From Peribacillus frigoritolerans (GTDB taxonomy: Bacteria > Bacillota > Bacilli > Bacillales > DSM-1321), in contig NZ_CP158190.1 in the NCBI RefSeq assembly GCF_040250305.1, forward strand, positions 5,364,001 through 5,428,000: DNA of 64,000 bases. The letters are read 5' to 3'. The notes below the pieces were generated by a model that had not been told where the DNA came from, searched no databases, and saw nothing but the letters and a program-made list of their open reading frames with translations. Below, piece after piece: positions 32,240-41,069 of this stretch; position 1 is the first letter of the stretch; each line of letters starts with the position of its first letter. The translations under genes were made by a program, and so were the position numbers.

Positions 32240-33481
32240 TTACAATGAAGGATATAATTCAAATTTGTTAGCTAATGATTCAACACGCTGTTTTGCTTCT
32301 TCAAGTTTAGCTGTGTCCTCATTATTTTTCAAAACAAGTCCGATGATTGCAGCTATTTCATCCATGTCTTCCAATCCGAAGCCACGTGATGTCACTGCCG
32401 CAGTCCCAATACGAATACCACTTGTAACGAATGGTTTTTCCGGGTCATAAGGAATCGCATTTTTGTTAACGGTAATACCGATTTCATCCAAAACATGCTC
32501 TGCGATTTTTCCCGTTAATCCAGTAGAGCGCACATCAAGAAGAATCAAGTGATTGTCCGTTCCATCAGAAACAAGGGTGAACCCTTCTTTCTTCAAACCT
32601 TCGCCCAGACGTTTAGCATTGTCGATGATTTGTTGTGCATACACTTTAAAATCATCTTGAAGCGCTTCGCCGAATGCAACAGCCTTAGCGGATATAACAT
32701 GCATCAATGGACCGCCTTGAATTCCAGGGAAGATGGATTTATCGATTTTCTTACCGAATTCTTCTTTACAGATGATCATTCCTCCGCGCGGTCCGCGAAG
32801 TGTTTTATGAGTAGTTGTCGTTACAAAGTCAGCATAAGGAATTGGACTTTGGTGTAATCCAGCCGCAACCAAACCTGCGATATGTGCCATATCGACCATT
32901 AAATAAGCTCCGACCTCATCTGCAATTTCACGGAATCGCTTGAAATCAATTTCCCGTGGATATGCACTTGCACCCGCTACGATCAATTTCGGTTTGTGCT
33001 GACGAGCTTTTTCCAATACATCATTGTAATCGATACGGTGATCTTTTTCGTCTACCCCATATTCAACGAAATTGTAGTTAACACCACTGAAGTTAACTGG
33101 GCTTCCATGTGTTAAATGACCTCCATGCGAAAGGTTCATCCCAAGCACGGTGTCGCCGGTTTGAAGCACTGTAAAGTAAACGGCCATATTGGCTTGAGCT
33201 CCAGAGTGAGGCTGTACGTTCACATACTCCCCGCCGAAAATTTCTTTCGCACGCTCACGTGCTAGATCTTCAACGATGTCTACATACTCACATCCGCCAT
33301 AGTAACGTTTTCCAGGGTATCCTTCTGCATACTTATTAGTCAAGACCGACCCTTGCGCTTCCATGACAGCTTCACTCACGAAGTTTTCAGAAGCAATAAG
33401 CTCAATTTTACTTCTTTGACGCCCTAATTCCAGTTGAATTGCGTTAAACACTTGCTCATCTTGCTTTGCTAAACGATTCAT
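32240..33481 (-). CDS. glyA: serine hydroxymethyltransferase
   Basis: 413 residues. PLP enzyme converting serine and tetrahydrofolate to glycine and methylene-THF, main source of one-carbon units for purines and thymidylate. PLP lysine in [17 protein letters not shown] near residue 226; substrate regions [14 protein letters not shown] near 33. The ATG used has GAGGAGG nine bases upstream; 19 upstream in-frame residues are excluded. Paired PurR-like boxes precede the gene. Confidence 0.97.
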   Translation of the reverse strand: MNRLAKQDEQVFNAIQLELGRQRSKIELIASENFVSEAVMEAQGSVLTNKYAEGYPGKRYYGGCEYVDIVEDLARERAKEIFGGEYVNVQPHSGAQANMAVYFTVLQTGDTVLGMNLSHGGHLTHGSPVNFSGVNYNFVEYGVDEKDHRIDYNDVLEKARQHKPKLIVAGASAYPREIDFKRFREIADEVGAYLMVDMAHIAGLVAAGLHQSPIPYADFVTTTTHKTLRGPRGGMIICKEEFGKKIDKSIFPGIQGGPLMHVISAKAVAFGEALQDDFKVYAQQIIDNAKRLGEGLKKEGFTLVSDGTDNHLILLDVRSTGLTGKIAEHVLDEIGITVNKNAIPYDPEKPFVTSGIRIGTAAVTSRGFGLEDMDEIAAIIGLVLKNNEDTAKLEEAKQRVESLANKFELYPSL

Positions 33482-33629
33482 TCCGTAATTCCTCCTCAAA
33501 TTGTGCGTGATTCGCTTTTTAGTATTTATGTGCAACATGCCTTCAAAAAAGCATGAAAAAGCCTTACCAATAATTATTAGAAAATTCTACTCCATTTTAA
33601 CATGTCTAATTTAGAAGTGATAGTCTAAT
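33482..33629 (-). other. glyA leader and promoter region
   Basis: Holds an extended -10-like TGTTAAAAT without a good -35, and no supported gene. The rest of the 370-base gap to ywlG holds the PurR-type boxes and the ywlG terminator. Confidence 0.4.
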
Positions 33630-33674
33630 TTTATCGAACATTAAATGTTTTTATATTTAAAAACGTTCGTATTT
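33630..33674. promoter_or_regulatory. inverted pair of PurR-type boxes upstream of glyA
   Basis: Plus strand TTTATCGAACATT and minus strand AAATACGAACGTT, each close to the PurBox consensus AWWWCCGAACWWT, face each other across 19 bases. B. subtilis glyA belongs to the PurR regulon. The spacing is 2-3 bases longer than the usual 16-17, which lowers confidence. A TGTTAAAAT extended -10 lies about 30 bases downstream on the minus strand. Confidence 0.55.
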
Positions 33675-33807
33675 GACATCGAAATCATGGTAAATAGCCC
33701 TTTCACCCTATATTTAATGAGCGAAATCTCCATTCTATTAGCACTACAAAATAAAAATTTTTCTTGTGAACCTTATCTTGAGCTTTACGATTTTGCTCAG
33801 ATTCTAT

Positions 33808-33841
33808 TAAAAAACAGCATTCCCCATCCGAGAAATGCTGT
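33808..33841 (-). terminator. terminator downstream of ywlG
   Basis: ACAGCATT / AATGCTGT eight-pair stem followed by a T run on the minus strand, just past the ywlG stop. Confidence 0.9.
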
Positions 33842-33851
33842 CTCAATTACC

Positions 33852-34445
33852 TTAAGTACAACTCTTGTTTTCAGAGATGTCCTGATAAACGGCCCGTTCC
33901 CCGCCAATCAGTTTTGGGCGGGTTTTTGCCATGGTCACATGAGCATGGCCTATTTCTTTAATGGCAGAGCGAATCGGAACCGCCACATGCTTCAGATGCA
34001 TGCCAATGAATGTGTCTCCAATGTCTATCCCCGCATCCGCTTTGATATGTTCAACGACGACTGCATCTTTCCATTGCTGATAGGCGTACGTCGCCATCGA
34101 TCCCCCAGCTGTTCTTACAGGTACAACCGAAACTTCTTCATAATCATATCGAATCGCGGTTTCCCTTTGCAAAACCAATGCCCTGTTTAGGTGCTCACAA
34201 CATTGATACGCAACCTGAACACCCGTTTTTCCTTGAAAATCCCTCACTACGGAAAAAATCATCCCCGCAACATCGAGCGTCCCTTCAGTACCGATCCTTT
34301 TCCCGATCACTTCACTTGTACTGCAGCCGATAACCAGTAGCTGTTTCTCTTTTAAAGCTGCCTGCTCTTGAAACTCATGTAAAAGTTCCCGAAACTGGTT
34401 TTCCCATATCTCAAGCTCATTTGAAAATGTAGCATCACTTGTCAT
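33852..34445 (-). CDS. ywlG: TIGR01440/UPF0340 family protein YwlG
   Basis: 197 residues. Conserved firmicute family of unknown function; structures resemble an alpha/beta fold with a glycine-rich pocket. Recognisable blocks: [20 protein letters not shown] near 38 and [19 protein letters not shown] near 147. The ATG has AAAGGA at about eight bases; six upstream codons are excluded. Forms a unit with rpiB and upstream genes. Confidence 0.88.
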   Translation of the reverse strand: MTSDATFSNELEIWENQFRELLHEFQEQAALKEKQLLVIGCSTSEVIGKRIGTEGTLDVAGMIFSVVRDFQGKTGVQVAYQCCEHLNRALVLQRETAIRYDYEEVSVVPVRTAGGSMATYAYQQWKDAVVVEHIKADAGIDIGDTFIGMHLKHVAVPIRSAIKEIGHAHVTMAKTRPKLIGGERAVYQDISENKSCT

Positions 34446-34504
34446 GAAAACGCATCCTTTCAATAAGAAAAATTGCTATCGGAACTCTCCAAAAACCATA
34501 AGAA

Positions 34505-34951
34505 TTAGCTGTGCTTACCTTCGTACTCCGCAATCTTACCGATCCTGTTTTGATGACGCCCGCCTTCAAATTCCGAAGTAAGCCATGTTTGGGCAATTTC
34601 CCTGGCAAGACCCGGGCCAATGACACGCTCCCCCATCGCTAACATATTGGTATCATTATGCTGACGGGTCAACTTCGCACTATAGACATCATGAACCAAA
34701 GCACATCGAATTCCTTTGACCTTATTAGCAGCAATGCTCATTCCGATTCCAGTTCCACAGATTAAAATGCCCCGATCGAACTCACCCCTTGCCACTTTTT
34801 CAGCAACCGGCAAGGCATAATCAGGATAATCCACCGACGTACTGCATTCACAGCCAAAGTCCTCAAATGGAATCTGTAACTCATTCAATAAATTCTTTAT
34901 TTCTTCACGGATATGTATACCACCATGATCCGAAGCAATCGCAACTTTCAT
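34505..34951 (-). CDS. rpiB: ribose-5-phosphate isomerase B
   Basis: 148 residues. Interconverts ribose-5-P and ribulose-5-P (some homologues act on allose-6-P). Conserved MKVAIASDHGG start, catalytic cysteine loop ICGTGIGMSIAANKV near 65-79, and HNDTNMLAMGERVIG near 99. The second of two adjacent ATG codons is used, six bases after GGAGG. Confidence 0.94.
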   Translation of the reverse strand: MKVAIASDHGGIHIREEIKNLLNELQIPFEDFGCECSTSVDYPDYALPVAEKVARGEFDRGILICGTGIGMSIAANKVKGIRCALVHDVYSAKLTRQHNDTNMLAMGERVIGPGLAREIAQTWLTSEFEGGRHQNRIGKIAEYEGKHS

Positions 34952-35007
34952 CATAATCCTCCTCTAGCTTTTACATTTGATTTTATTGTGTCACAAAATT
35001 ATGAAAA

Positions 35008-35031
35008 GATAAAGGATGTCCATCCTTTATC
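35008..35031 (-). terminator. second of two tandem hairpins between ywlE and rpiB
   Basis: Perfect 11-pair palindrome GATAAAGGATG-GA-CATCCTTTATC followed by TTTTC on the minus strand. Confidence 0.7.
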
Positions 35032-35041
35032 ATCGCAAAGA

Positions 35042-35069
35042 AGCAGGAAACCGACTCCGGTTTCCTGCT
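35042..35069 (-). terminator. first of two tandem hairpins between ywlE and rpiB
   Basis: Perfect 12-pair stem AGCAGGAAACCG / CGGTTTCCTGCT with a four-base loop; followed only by TTCTTTG, so termination probably relies on the next hairpin too. It overlaps the end of the chemoreceptor remnant. Confidence 0.7.
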
Positions 35070-35079
35070 GTAAAATGTC

Positions 35080-35327
35080 AAGTGTGAAGCGGGTAAGGTT
35101 TCTGTTTAACTTTTCCGCTTGCACTTTAAATTCCATTGCCGATTTTTCGACATTTTCCATGACTATCGCTTGCTCGCTTGTGACAGCCGTCACTTCTTCC
35201 GCTCCAGCAGATGTTCTTCTGCAATAGCAGCCACTTCTTCTGCTGCCTTGATCATACACTTTCCAATTGACGGTCAACAAGCTTAGTAATATCTTTTACT
35301 GCAGCGACCACATTATGTACCCTGTTT
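35080..35327 (-). pseudogene. decayed methyl-accepting chemotaxis protein fragment
   Basis: Three frames together read like the C-terminal signalling helix of a chemoreceptor: VNRVHNVVAAVKDITKLVD..., then KAAEEVAAIAEE, then TSAGAEEVTAVTSEQ followed by VMENVEKSAMEFKVQAEKLN. Single-base deletions break the frame near GTATGA and near GAACATC. The amino-terminal part is absent and the upstream frame hits a stop at the ywlE terminus. No start or ribosome-binding site remains. Only the last frame gives an open stretch. Confidence 0.65.
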
Positions 35328-35328
35328 A

Positions 35329-35769
35329 CTATTTAAGCCTTAAGACCAATTCTTCAATTAATTCCTGCAGCTCCCTGAATGTTTCCCGATAAATGCCTTC
35401 AGAACCGCCAAACGGATCTATTATGTCTTTATCATACTTATCGTCAATAATGAATTCTTTTAAAGTAAAAATCTTATCGGTCATCTGTGGATATGCATGG
35501 GCAATGAGTGATTTATGCCCTTCCGTCATGGTGAAAATATGAGTCGCCCATTCCATCTCCTTCTCGGATAAAGGCGTTGAATGATGATTATGCACTATGT
35601 CATTTTCAGCCAATACATTTTTAGCATGCGTCGAAGCATCCTGGCCTGATGAAGCATACACGCCAGCGGACTTCACTTCAACGCCCGCAATATTCTTATT
35701 TTTCAATATCGCTTCTGCCATCGGGCTTCTGCATGTGTTGCCTGTACATACAAATAATACGCGGATCAT
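35329..35769 (-). CDS. ywlE: protein arginine phosphatase YwlE (low-molecular-weight phosphatase fold)
   Basis: 146 residues. Dephosphorylates phosphoarginine placed on proteins by McsB, opposing targeting to ClpCP. P-loop VCTGNTCRSPMAEA near residues 7-20: nucleophile Cys7, and Thr in the CTGNTCRS loop, the residue that favours phosphoarginine over phosphotyrosine. General acid in DIIDPFGGSEGIYRETF near 116. In B. subtilis ywlE sits beside rpiB; here a chemoreceptor remnant separates them. Confidence 0.93.
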   Translation of the reverse strand: MIRVLFVCTGNTCRSPMAEAILKNKNIAGVEVKSAGVYASSGQDASTHAKNVLAENDIVHNHHSTPLSEKEMEWATHIFTMTEGHKSLIAHAYPQMTDKIFTLKEFIIDDKYDKDIIDPFGGSEGIYRETFRELQELIEELVLRLK

Positions 35770-35913
35770 TTATGACGCCTCCTTTTTTATTCATTATAAG
35801 CTATCGCCCGTTTATTATAGTCAAAAAAATCACTCTCATCATGTCTTAGGAAAAAATAAAACCGCCCCGGTAATCGGAACAGTTGAGGAAGGATAGATAT
35901 GAAGTCAAGCGGC

Positions 35914-36480
35914 TCAAAAAGAGAACAATAATTTCAACCCAAACGCACATAGGATGCTTCCGCCAAGAATCTCACTATACACGCCAAGCAAACCCTGCAT
36001 TTTTCTACCCAGCAAAAGCCCTGCCCACGTTAATAGGGTGGCAGCAAACCCAAAGCAAAGAATGGTTAAAATCGTTTTTGCACCGTAAATCCCCAGGGTT
36101 AATCCTACCGAGAAGCTATCCAGGCTTACCCCTAAAGCAAAAATGAATAGACCTTTCCCGACAGGAGCCAGCATATTATTTTCCCTGACACCAGCTCCAT
36201 CCTTTTTACCAGGGATAAACATCTGTATACCAAGAATGATCAACAATAGACCGCCGGCGTAAGTAGCGAAGGTCCCGAATTTGTCTGAAATGAAACGGCC
36301 TGCCCCCATTCCAAGCAAGGGCATCCAAATATGAAAAAAGCCAACTGTCAGCCCTATAAAAAGAATTTGCCTCAACCTTAGCTTAAACATTCCCATTCCA
36401 AGGCCGACTGAAAAGGCATCCATTCCCAACGCGAATGCCATTAGCAATAAGGTGATGATTTCTCCAGCAAATGTATTCAT
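35914..36480 (-). CDS. mntP: MntP-family manganese efflux pump (YwlD)
   Basis: 188 residues, six helices in two three-helix repeats. Each repeat has the paired acidic motif: [14 protein letters not shown] near 17 and [16 protein letters not shown] near 114, likely metal ligands. Exports Mn(II). CGAGGGAGG precedes the ATG and a hairpin abuts that site. No yybP-ykoY manganese riboswitch fits in the 75-base gap to ywlC. Confidence 0.9.
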   Translation of the reverse strand: MNTFAGEIITLLLMAFALGMDAFSVGLGMGMFKLRLRQILFIGLTVGFFHIWMPLLGMGAGRFISDKFGTFATYAGGLLLIILGIQMFIPGKKDGAGVRENNMLAPVGKGLFIFALGVSLDSFSVGLTLGIYGAKTILTILCFGFAATLLTWAGLLLGRKMQGLLGVYSEILGGSILCAFGLKLLFSF

Positions 36481-36493
36481 TCCAATCCTCCCT

Positions 36494-36525
36494 CGGACGT
36501 GCCTACTACATGTTATGCATGTCCG
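36494..36525 (-). other. hairpin abutting the mntP ribosome-binding site
   Basis: CGGACATGC ... GCACGTCCG with one mismatch, ending one or two bases before GAGGGAGG. It could influence translation of mntP, or be a remnant terminator of ywlC; no T run follows. Confidence 0.4.
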
Positions 36526-36555
36526 AAAAGAAATAGAAGAATTAATCAGTCCTTA

Positions 36556-37614
36556 TTACACATGTTCCTTGATGATTTGATGACCTGCAGCCTTCTCAAG
36601 CCGGTTCATGACCGCAGCTCCTATTCCATGGTCAGGAAACATTTCACTAAAAATGACATCGACCTCCAGCTCATCAAACTGTCTTAAAGCATCATATAAG
36701 CCTGTGGCAACAGTATGTAAATCAGCTAACGAACCTGGGGCAACCACATAATCCGCCTTATAATCCTGTTGATGTTCATAAGCCGTTATGATGCCCACCT
36801 TTAACCCATCACTTCTTTTTTCATCCACAAGCTTCTGAAGGAAAGCTTGATTACCCTTGACTAAATATAGAGGGGCCTTCGGAGCATAGTGGGTATATTT
36901 CATGCCCGGGGCTTTCGGCGCCGTTTCCTGATTCTTCAAAGCGACATCTTGCCGGACTTCCCCTATCACAGCTTCCAGCTGTTCCAGGGTCACTCCGCCG
37001 GGCCTTAATATAACAGGGACTTCAACAGTGCAATCAAGTACTGTGGATTCTACACCCACACCCGTTGTCCCGCCATCGACTATGCCTGCAATCCGGCCCA
37101 TCAAGTCATCTTCAACATGTTTTGCTGAAGTGGGGCTTGGTTTACCGGAAGTATTTGCACTTGGAGCGGCAATGGGCAAATCACTCGCACGAATAAGACC
37201 TAGGGCAACCTGGTGATCCGGCATCCTGACAGCCACCGTGTCCAATCCAGCTGTCACAAGATTTGATAGCTGGCCCGGTTTTCGTTTCATTATCAAAGTC
37301 AAAGGACCCGGCCAAAATTCTGCCATTAGCTTCCGGGCCTGTTCCGGAATCTCTTCTACAATACCTGACAACTGCTCTTCTGAGGCTATATGAACGATTA
37401 AAGGATTATCACTCGGACGCCCCTTTGCTTCGAACACTTTTTGGACCGCCTCGTCATTTTTGGCATTCGCACCTAGTCCATAAACAGTCTCTGTAGGAAA
37501 AGCAACCACTTGGTTAGCCTTTAATAATTCAGCTGATTGTGTAATCTGGGGATAACTTTGTAAATTATCCACATTTTTATCCACTGACCAAATTTTCGTT
37601 TTCATCTTGAACAT
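36556..37614 (-). CDS. ywlC: L-threonylcarbamoyladenylate synthase (Sua5 type)
   Basis: 352 residues. Makes threonylcarbamoyl-AMP for the universal t6A37 tRNA modification. N-terminal YrdC domain (VVAFPTETVYGLGANAKND near 37) and C-terminal Sua5 domain joined by the PGMKYTHYAPKAPLYLV linker near 231. Start is ambiguous among three close ATG codons; the one used lies five bases after AAGGCG, while B. subtilis YwlC begins at the equivalent of the third (MKTK). Confidence 0.94.
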   Translation of the reverse strand: MFKMKTKIWSVDKNVDNLQSYPQITQSAELLKANQVVAFPTETVYGLGANAKNDEAVQKVFEAKGRPSDNPLIVHIASEEQLSGIVEEIPEQARKLMAEFWPGPLTLIMKRKPGQLSNLVTAGLDTVAVRMPDHQVALGLIRASDLPIAAPSANTSGKPSPTSAKHVEDDLMGRIAGIVDGGTTGVGVESTVLDCTVEVPVILRPGGVTLEQLEAVIGEVRQDVALKNQETAPKAPGMKYTHYAPKAPLYLVKGNQAFLQKLVDEKRSDGLKVGIITAYEHQQDYKADYVVAPGSLADLHTVATGLYDALRQFDELEVDVIFSEMFPDHGIGAAVMNRLEKAAGHQIIKEHV

Positions 37615-37721
37615 CATCGCCTTTTAACATTTCTTATTTTATATAATCGCTTTAATATGAACGATATTTTCAATTTAACGTACTAATTTCACTTAAAAGA
37701 TACTTTGAAAGTATAAAAGAA

Positions 37722-37847
37722 GTATACACATAATTCAAGTGTTATCCACAAATTGGGGATAACCATATCGAATCCGTGGATAAGTTTGTGGATATTAATG
37801 ATTAATGACAGATTTTTTTGATTTTTTGTTAATAACCCTGTGGATAT
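37722..37847. promoter_or_regulatory. cluster of six DnaA boxes between spoIIR and ywlC
   Basis: One perfect TTATCCACA at 37742-37750 (plus strand) and five one-mismatch boxes: GTATACACA at 37722 (plus), and on the minus strand TTATCCCCA at 37754-37762, TTATCCACG at 37775-37783, ATATCCACA at 37787-37795 and ATATCCACA at 37839-37847. Two pairs are spaced exactly 12 bases start to start. I recall that B. subtilis has a stable DnaA-binding cluster in the ywlC-ywlB intergenic region, so this is probably its counterpart. Confidence 0.8.
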
Positions 37848-37869
37848 GTTTTTATAATTATCTGAAAGT

Positions 37870-37896
37870 AAAAAAAAGGGCCGCTGCCCCCTTTTT
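37870..37896 (-). terminator. terminator downstream of spoIIR
   Basis: AAAAAGGG / CCCTTTTT eight-pair stem with an eight-base loop and T run on the minus strand; the 5' arm overlaps the spoIIR stop codon. Confidence 0.85.
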
Positions 37897-38830
37897 AAAA
37901 TAGATCATTGAATATTTCTGCAAACAAGGACTTCACTTCCACCTCAGGCTCCTTTTCCCCTTCATATAATTGTTGACCTTGTTCATTGGATGCCGCAAGT
38001 TCAACCTTGTTTTCTTCAACTTTCCCTTCAATGACTTCCTCTGTCACTTGTTCCTTATCTTTTACTTCTGTCACTTCTTCTTTTACCTCTTCCTCAACAA
38101 CCTCTTCTTTTACGGTTTCTTCCGGTACTTCCTCTTTTACGCTCTCCTCCATTACCTCTTCTTCAACTACTTCCTCCGGCCCTTTTTCCTTTTCAACCAG
38201 CTCTTCTTCTTCAACCACTTCCTCCGCAACAGGTTCACTCTCTTCATTCGTTGCAGCATACGCCTTCCCATCCGAAGTCAGGGATCCTTCATCTTCTTCC
38301 TCAACAATCGGACTTTGACTTACAGCCGTCCCATTTGAAAAATCCAAGAAACATAATGGCGGAAATAGAACACACCACCAATTAGCGCCTTCCCCATCAC
38401 CAAGTGTGATAATCACTGCTTCATAATCCCCTGCCGGATATAAATACTGCCCGTAGAGTTTTGTCGGAAATTCCGCTTGTCCAAAATCGACTTTTACTGA
38501 CTGCTCCAAACCCTGTTCCTTTATAACTGCCTCAGCCGTCGCTTGGATATCCGGTAGATGCGAGGTGATCACATCCCTCGCTTCATCCAAAGAAGTAAGC
38601 TCCTCGACCCACTTTGTGATATCTTCATTTACCTTATCCCTAATAAGCCGTTTAACCGCTTGATCCTTTTCTGCATCACTATTAGCAAGTATCCGCAGAC
38701 GAATCGCCTCATCCGGGATCACCTTCGTATCTTCTGCACCGACCATCTCCGCTTTAGGCATATATATACTTACGATCGTTCCTATAGTTAAGATTAATAG
38801 ATAGATAATGGCTAAATGTTTTGTTTTCAT
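37895..38830 (-). CDS. spoIIR: stage II sporulation signal protein SpoIIR with acidic repeat tail
   Basis: 311 residues. Forespore-secreted signal that activates the SpoIIGA protease to process pro-sigma-E in the mother cell. N-terminal signal segment (residues 5-23), then the SpoIIR domain (IRLRILANSDAEKDQAVKRL near 43; GEGANWWCVLFPPLCFLDFS near 147). After residue ~170 comes a Glu/Val-rich repeat region (EEVVEEEV and KEEVxEEV units) of roughly 120 residues, making it clearly longer than B. subtilis SpoIIR (~224). GAGGGGG precedes the ATG. Confidence 0.93.
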   Translation of the reverse strand: MKTKHLAIIYLLILTIGTIVSIYMPKAEMVGAEDTKVIPDEAIRLRILANSDAEKDQAVKRLIRDKVNEDITKWVEELTSLDEARDVITSHLPDIQATAEAVIKEQGLEQSVKVDFGQAEFPTKLYGQYLYPAGDYEAVIITLGDGEGANWWCVLFPPLCFLDFSNGTAVSQSPIVEEEDEGSLTSDGKAYAATNEESEPVAEEVVEEEELVEKEKGPEEVVEEEVMEESVKEEVPEETVKEEVVEEEVKEEVTEVKDKEQVTEEVIEGKVEENKVELAASNEQGQQLYEGEKEPEVEVKSLFAEIFNDLF

Positions 38831-38853
38831 CGCCTTCGCCCCCTCACATGAAT

Positions 38854-38883
38854 TAGTCTCACCATTTTCCAGCTATCTTAAAC
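38854..38883 (-). promoter_or_regulatory. sigma-F promoter of spoIIR
   Basis: Minus strand GTTTA, 15 bases, GGTGAGACTA, fully matching GYWTA-N15/16-GGNNANANTR. About 25 bases before the ATG. SpoIIR is a known first-wave sigma-F gene. Confidence 0.8.
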
Positions 38884-38950
38884 TAGTAAAAATAAAAAAA
38901 GTTGATAGCTGGAAATATAGATTCCAAAGGATAATGAGGATGGTGCCCAT

Positions 38951-38979
38951 AAAAAAATCCGTCTCGAAGGAGACGGATC
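38951..38979 (-). terminator. terminator downstream of prmC
   Basis: ATCCGTCTC / GAGACGGAT nine-pair stem with a four-base loop and seven T on the minus strand, overlapping the prmC stop. Ends the prfA-prmC unit. Confidence 0.92.
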
Positions 38980-39853
38980 ACTTTAATGCAGCAAAGACCA
39001 TACGATCTTTTTCATTTATGTCATTTACAATGGATACTTCTGCGGCAGGAAAGGTTCGCTTCAATAAATCGGCAACCGCCTTACCCTGTCCAGTGCCCAC
39101 TTCAAAACCGATCAGCCCTGGCACCTTCATGATCAAAGGTAACTGCTCCATAAAGCGGCGGTAAAAATCCAACCCATCGATACCGGCAAATAATGCACGA
39201 TGTGGTTCATGTCCTGTCACGACTACTGACATGGATTTATGATCATCATCTGGTATATATGGCGGATTCGATAAAAGGATGTCCACCTTCTGGTTCATGT
39301 TCATGAAAGGCAAAAGCAAATCACCTTGCATGAACTGCACTTCGGCACCAAGTGATTCTGCATTTTTCCTCGCCACCTCAAGCGATGGTTCCGCTATGTC
39401 CGTGGCCGTCACCAACAGATTTGATTTTTCAAGTTTCATCGTTATGGCGATTGCGCCGCTGCCGGTCCCAATATCAGCTAAATGAAGCTTCTGTCCCTCC
39501 ATAAAAATGGCCGGGAGTTTACGTAATGTATAATAAATCAATTCTTCTGTTTCAGGTCTCGGTATGAGCACTTCTTCATTCACAAAGAAGGTCCGTCCAT
39601 AAAATTCTTCACTGCCGATTATATATTGGATGGGCGTTCCCTTAGCATGCAGCTCAATAGCGCCCTTAAATTGCCCAAAATCCGCTTCACTAAGCTCATC
39701 ATGAAGGTTGGCCAACATTTGGGAGCGAGTTTGTTTTAAAAAGTGCTGTAACAGGATTTCCCCAGCATTGGCATCACGATCATTTTCCTTTAAAAAAGAA
39801 GAAGCCCATTTAAGGGCTTCAAATACTTTCACTGCAGAATTACTCATCTGCAT
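38978..39853 (-). CDS. prmC: release factor glutamine methyltransferase PrmC
   Basis: 291 residues. Methylates the glutamine of the GGQ motif of release factors, including PrfA encoded just upstream. N-terminal helical domain, then SAM-binding [13 protein letters not shown] near 124 and the NPPY catalytic motif in [13 protein letters not shown] near 194. Overlaps the prfA stop. AAGG seven bases before the first ATG supports this start; a GTG seven codons later would also give the family-type beginning (KVFEALKW). Confidence 0.95.
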   Translation of the reverse strand: MQMSNSAVKVFEALKWASSFLKENDRDANAGEILLQHFLKQTRSQMLANLHDELSEADFGQFKGAIELHAKGTPIQYIIGSEEFYGRTFFVNEEVLIPRPETEELIYYTLRKLPAIFMEGQKLHLADIGTGSGAIAITMKLEKSNLLVTATDIAEPSLEVARKNAESLGAEVQFMQGDLLLPFMNMNQKVDILLSNPPYIPDDDHKSMSVVVTGHEPHRALFAGIDGLDFYRRFMEQLPLIMKVPGLIGFEVGTGQGKAVADLLKRTFPAAEVSIVNDINEKDRMVFAALK

Positions 39854-40910
39854 TTTCCAGCCTTGAAGATTGGTCTTCCATGATTAATGCATCAACCACT
39901 TCATCCAACTTACCTTCCATGATTTGATCCAGCTTTTGAATCGTTAAACCAATACGGTGGTCGGTAACGCGGTTTTGCGGGAAGTTATAAGTGCGAATCC
40001 TTTCAGATCGATCTCCCGTTCCAACGGCAAGCTTCCTATTTTGATCATATTCCGCCTGTACTTCGCGTTGGATTTTATCGTACACCCTGGCACGCAAAAC
40101 CTTCATTGCTTTTTCTTTGTTCTTGATTTGTGATTTTTCATCTTGACAGGATACAACCGTATTCGTCGGAATATGAGTCAAGCGCACCGCAGACATTGTC
40201 GTATTGACACTTTGCCCTCCAGGACCGCTCGATGCAAAGGTATCGACACGAATATCCTTATCATGGATTTCAACTTCCACTTCCTCAGCTTCGGGTAAAA
40301 CGGCAACCGTGGCTGTAGATGTATGAATCCGTCCGCCTGATTCAGTTTCAGGTACTCGCTGAACGCGATGAGCCCCATTTTCGAATTTCAATTTTGAATA
40401 AGCGCCATTGCCATTAATCATGAATATGATTTCCTTGTAGCCGCCAAGCCCTGTAGGACTTGCTTCAATGACTTCAGTCCGCCAGCCCTGCACCTCGGCA
40501 AAACGGCTATACATCCGGTATAGACTGCCTGCAAATAAGGCCGCCTCATCTCCGCCAGCCGCTCCCCGGATCTCCATGATTACGTTTTTATCATCGTTAG
40601 GGTCCTTAGGAATAAGCAAGATTTTCAGTTTATCCTCAAGGCCTTGTATGGTCTCATCAAGTTCATTGATCTCTTCTTTTACCATTTCACGCATATCCGA
40701 ATCAAGTTTCTCCTCCAGCATCGCCTTTGCCTCCTGGAGTTGCTCACGAACCGCTTTGTATTCTTTATAAGTCGATGCGGTCTCTTGTATGCTGGATTGC
40801 TCCTTAGAATATTCCCTTAGTTTTTTGGAGTCATTAATGATCTCCGGGTCACTTAATAGTTCATTCAATCTTTCATATCTATCTTCTACTGCTTGCAATC
40901 GATCAAACAA
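39840..40910 (-). CDS. prfA: peptide chain release factor 1
   Basis: 356 residues, identical in length to B. subtilis PrfA. Recognises UAA and UAG and triggers peptide release. GGQ motif in [17 protein letters not shown] near 232; codon-reading PxT tripeptide in [12 protein letters not shown] near 185. Start is a TTG with GAGGTG six bases upstream; ten upstream codons include that site and are excluded. Coupled with prmC. Confidence 0.96.
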   Translation of the reverse strand: MFDRLQAVEDRYERLNELLSDPEIINDSKKLREYSKEQSSIQETASTYKEYKAVREQLQEAKAMLEEKLDSDMREMVKEEINELDETIQGLEDKLKILLIPKDPNDDKNVIMEIRGAAGGDEAALFAGSLYRMYSRFAEVQGWRTEVIEASPTGLGGYKEIIFMINGNGAYSKLKFENGAHRVQRVPETESGGRIHTSTATVAVLPEAEEVEVEIHDKDIRVDTFASSGPGGQSVNTTMSAVRLTHIPTNTVVSCQDEKSQIKNKEKAMKVLRARVYDKIQREVQAEYDQNRKLAVGTGDRSERIRTYNFPQNRVTDHRIGLTIQKLDQIMEGKLDEVVDALIMEDQSSRLENADE

Positions 40911-41069
40911 ATTATTCACCTCATAAATTTTCCAAAACATCTGAAACGAATTGGAAGTAATCCATCTTTTTTAACTATAAATAAGTAGCTCAGTGCCCCA
41001 GCTCAGTTCACTTCTAGGTTAATTATAGTATAGGTGAATAATCAACGTCAAAGAGATTCAAAAATGTCG

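Noticed and set aside
33645..34190. 181-codon plus-strand frame across the glyA-ywlG gap
   Set aside because: It runs through the PurR-type boxes and the ywlG terminator hairpin and then opposite ywlG; no ribosome-binding site.
36481..36555. Manganese riboswitch upstream of mntP
   Set aside because: The gap is about 75 bases with only a single short stem; a yybP-ykoY element would need more sequence and conserved loops that are not present.
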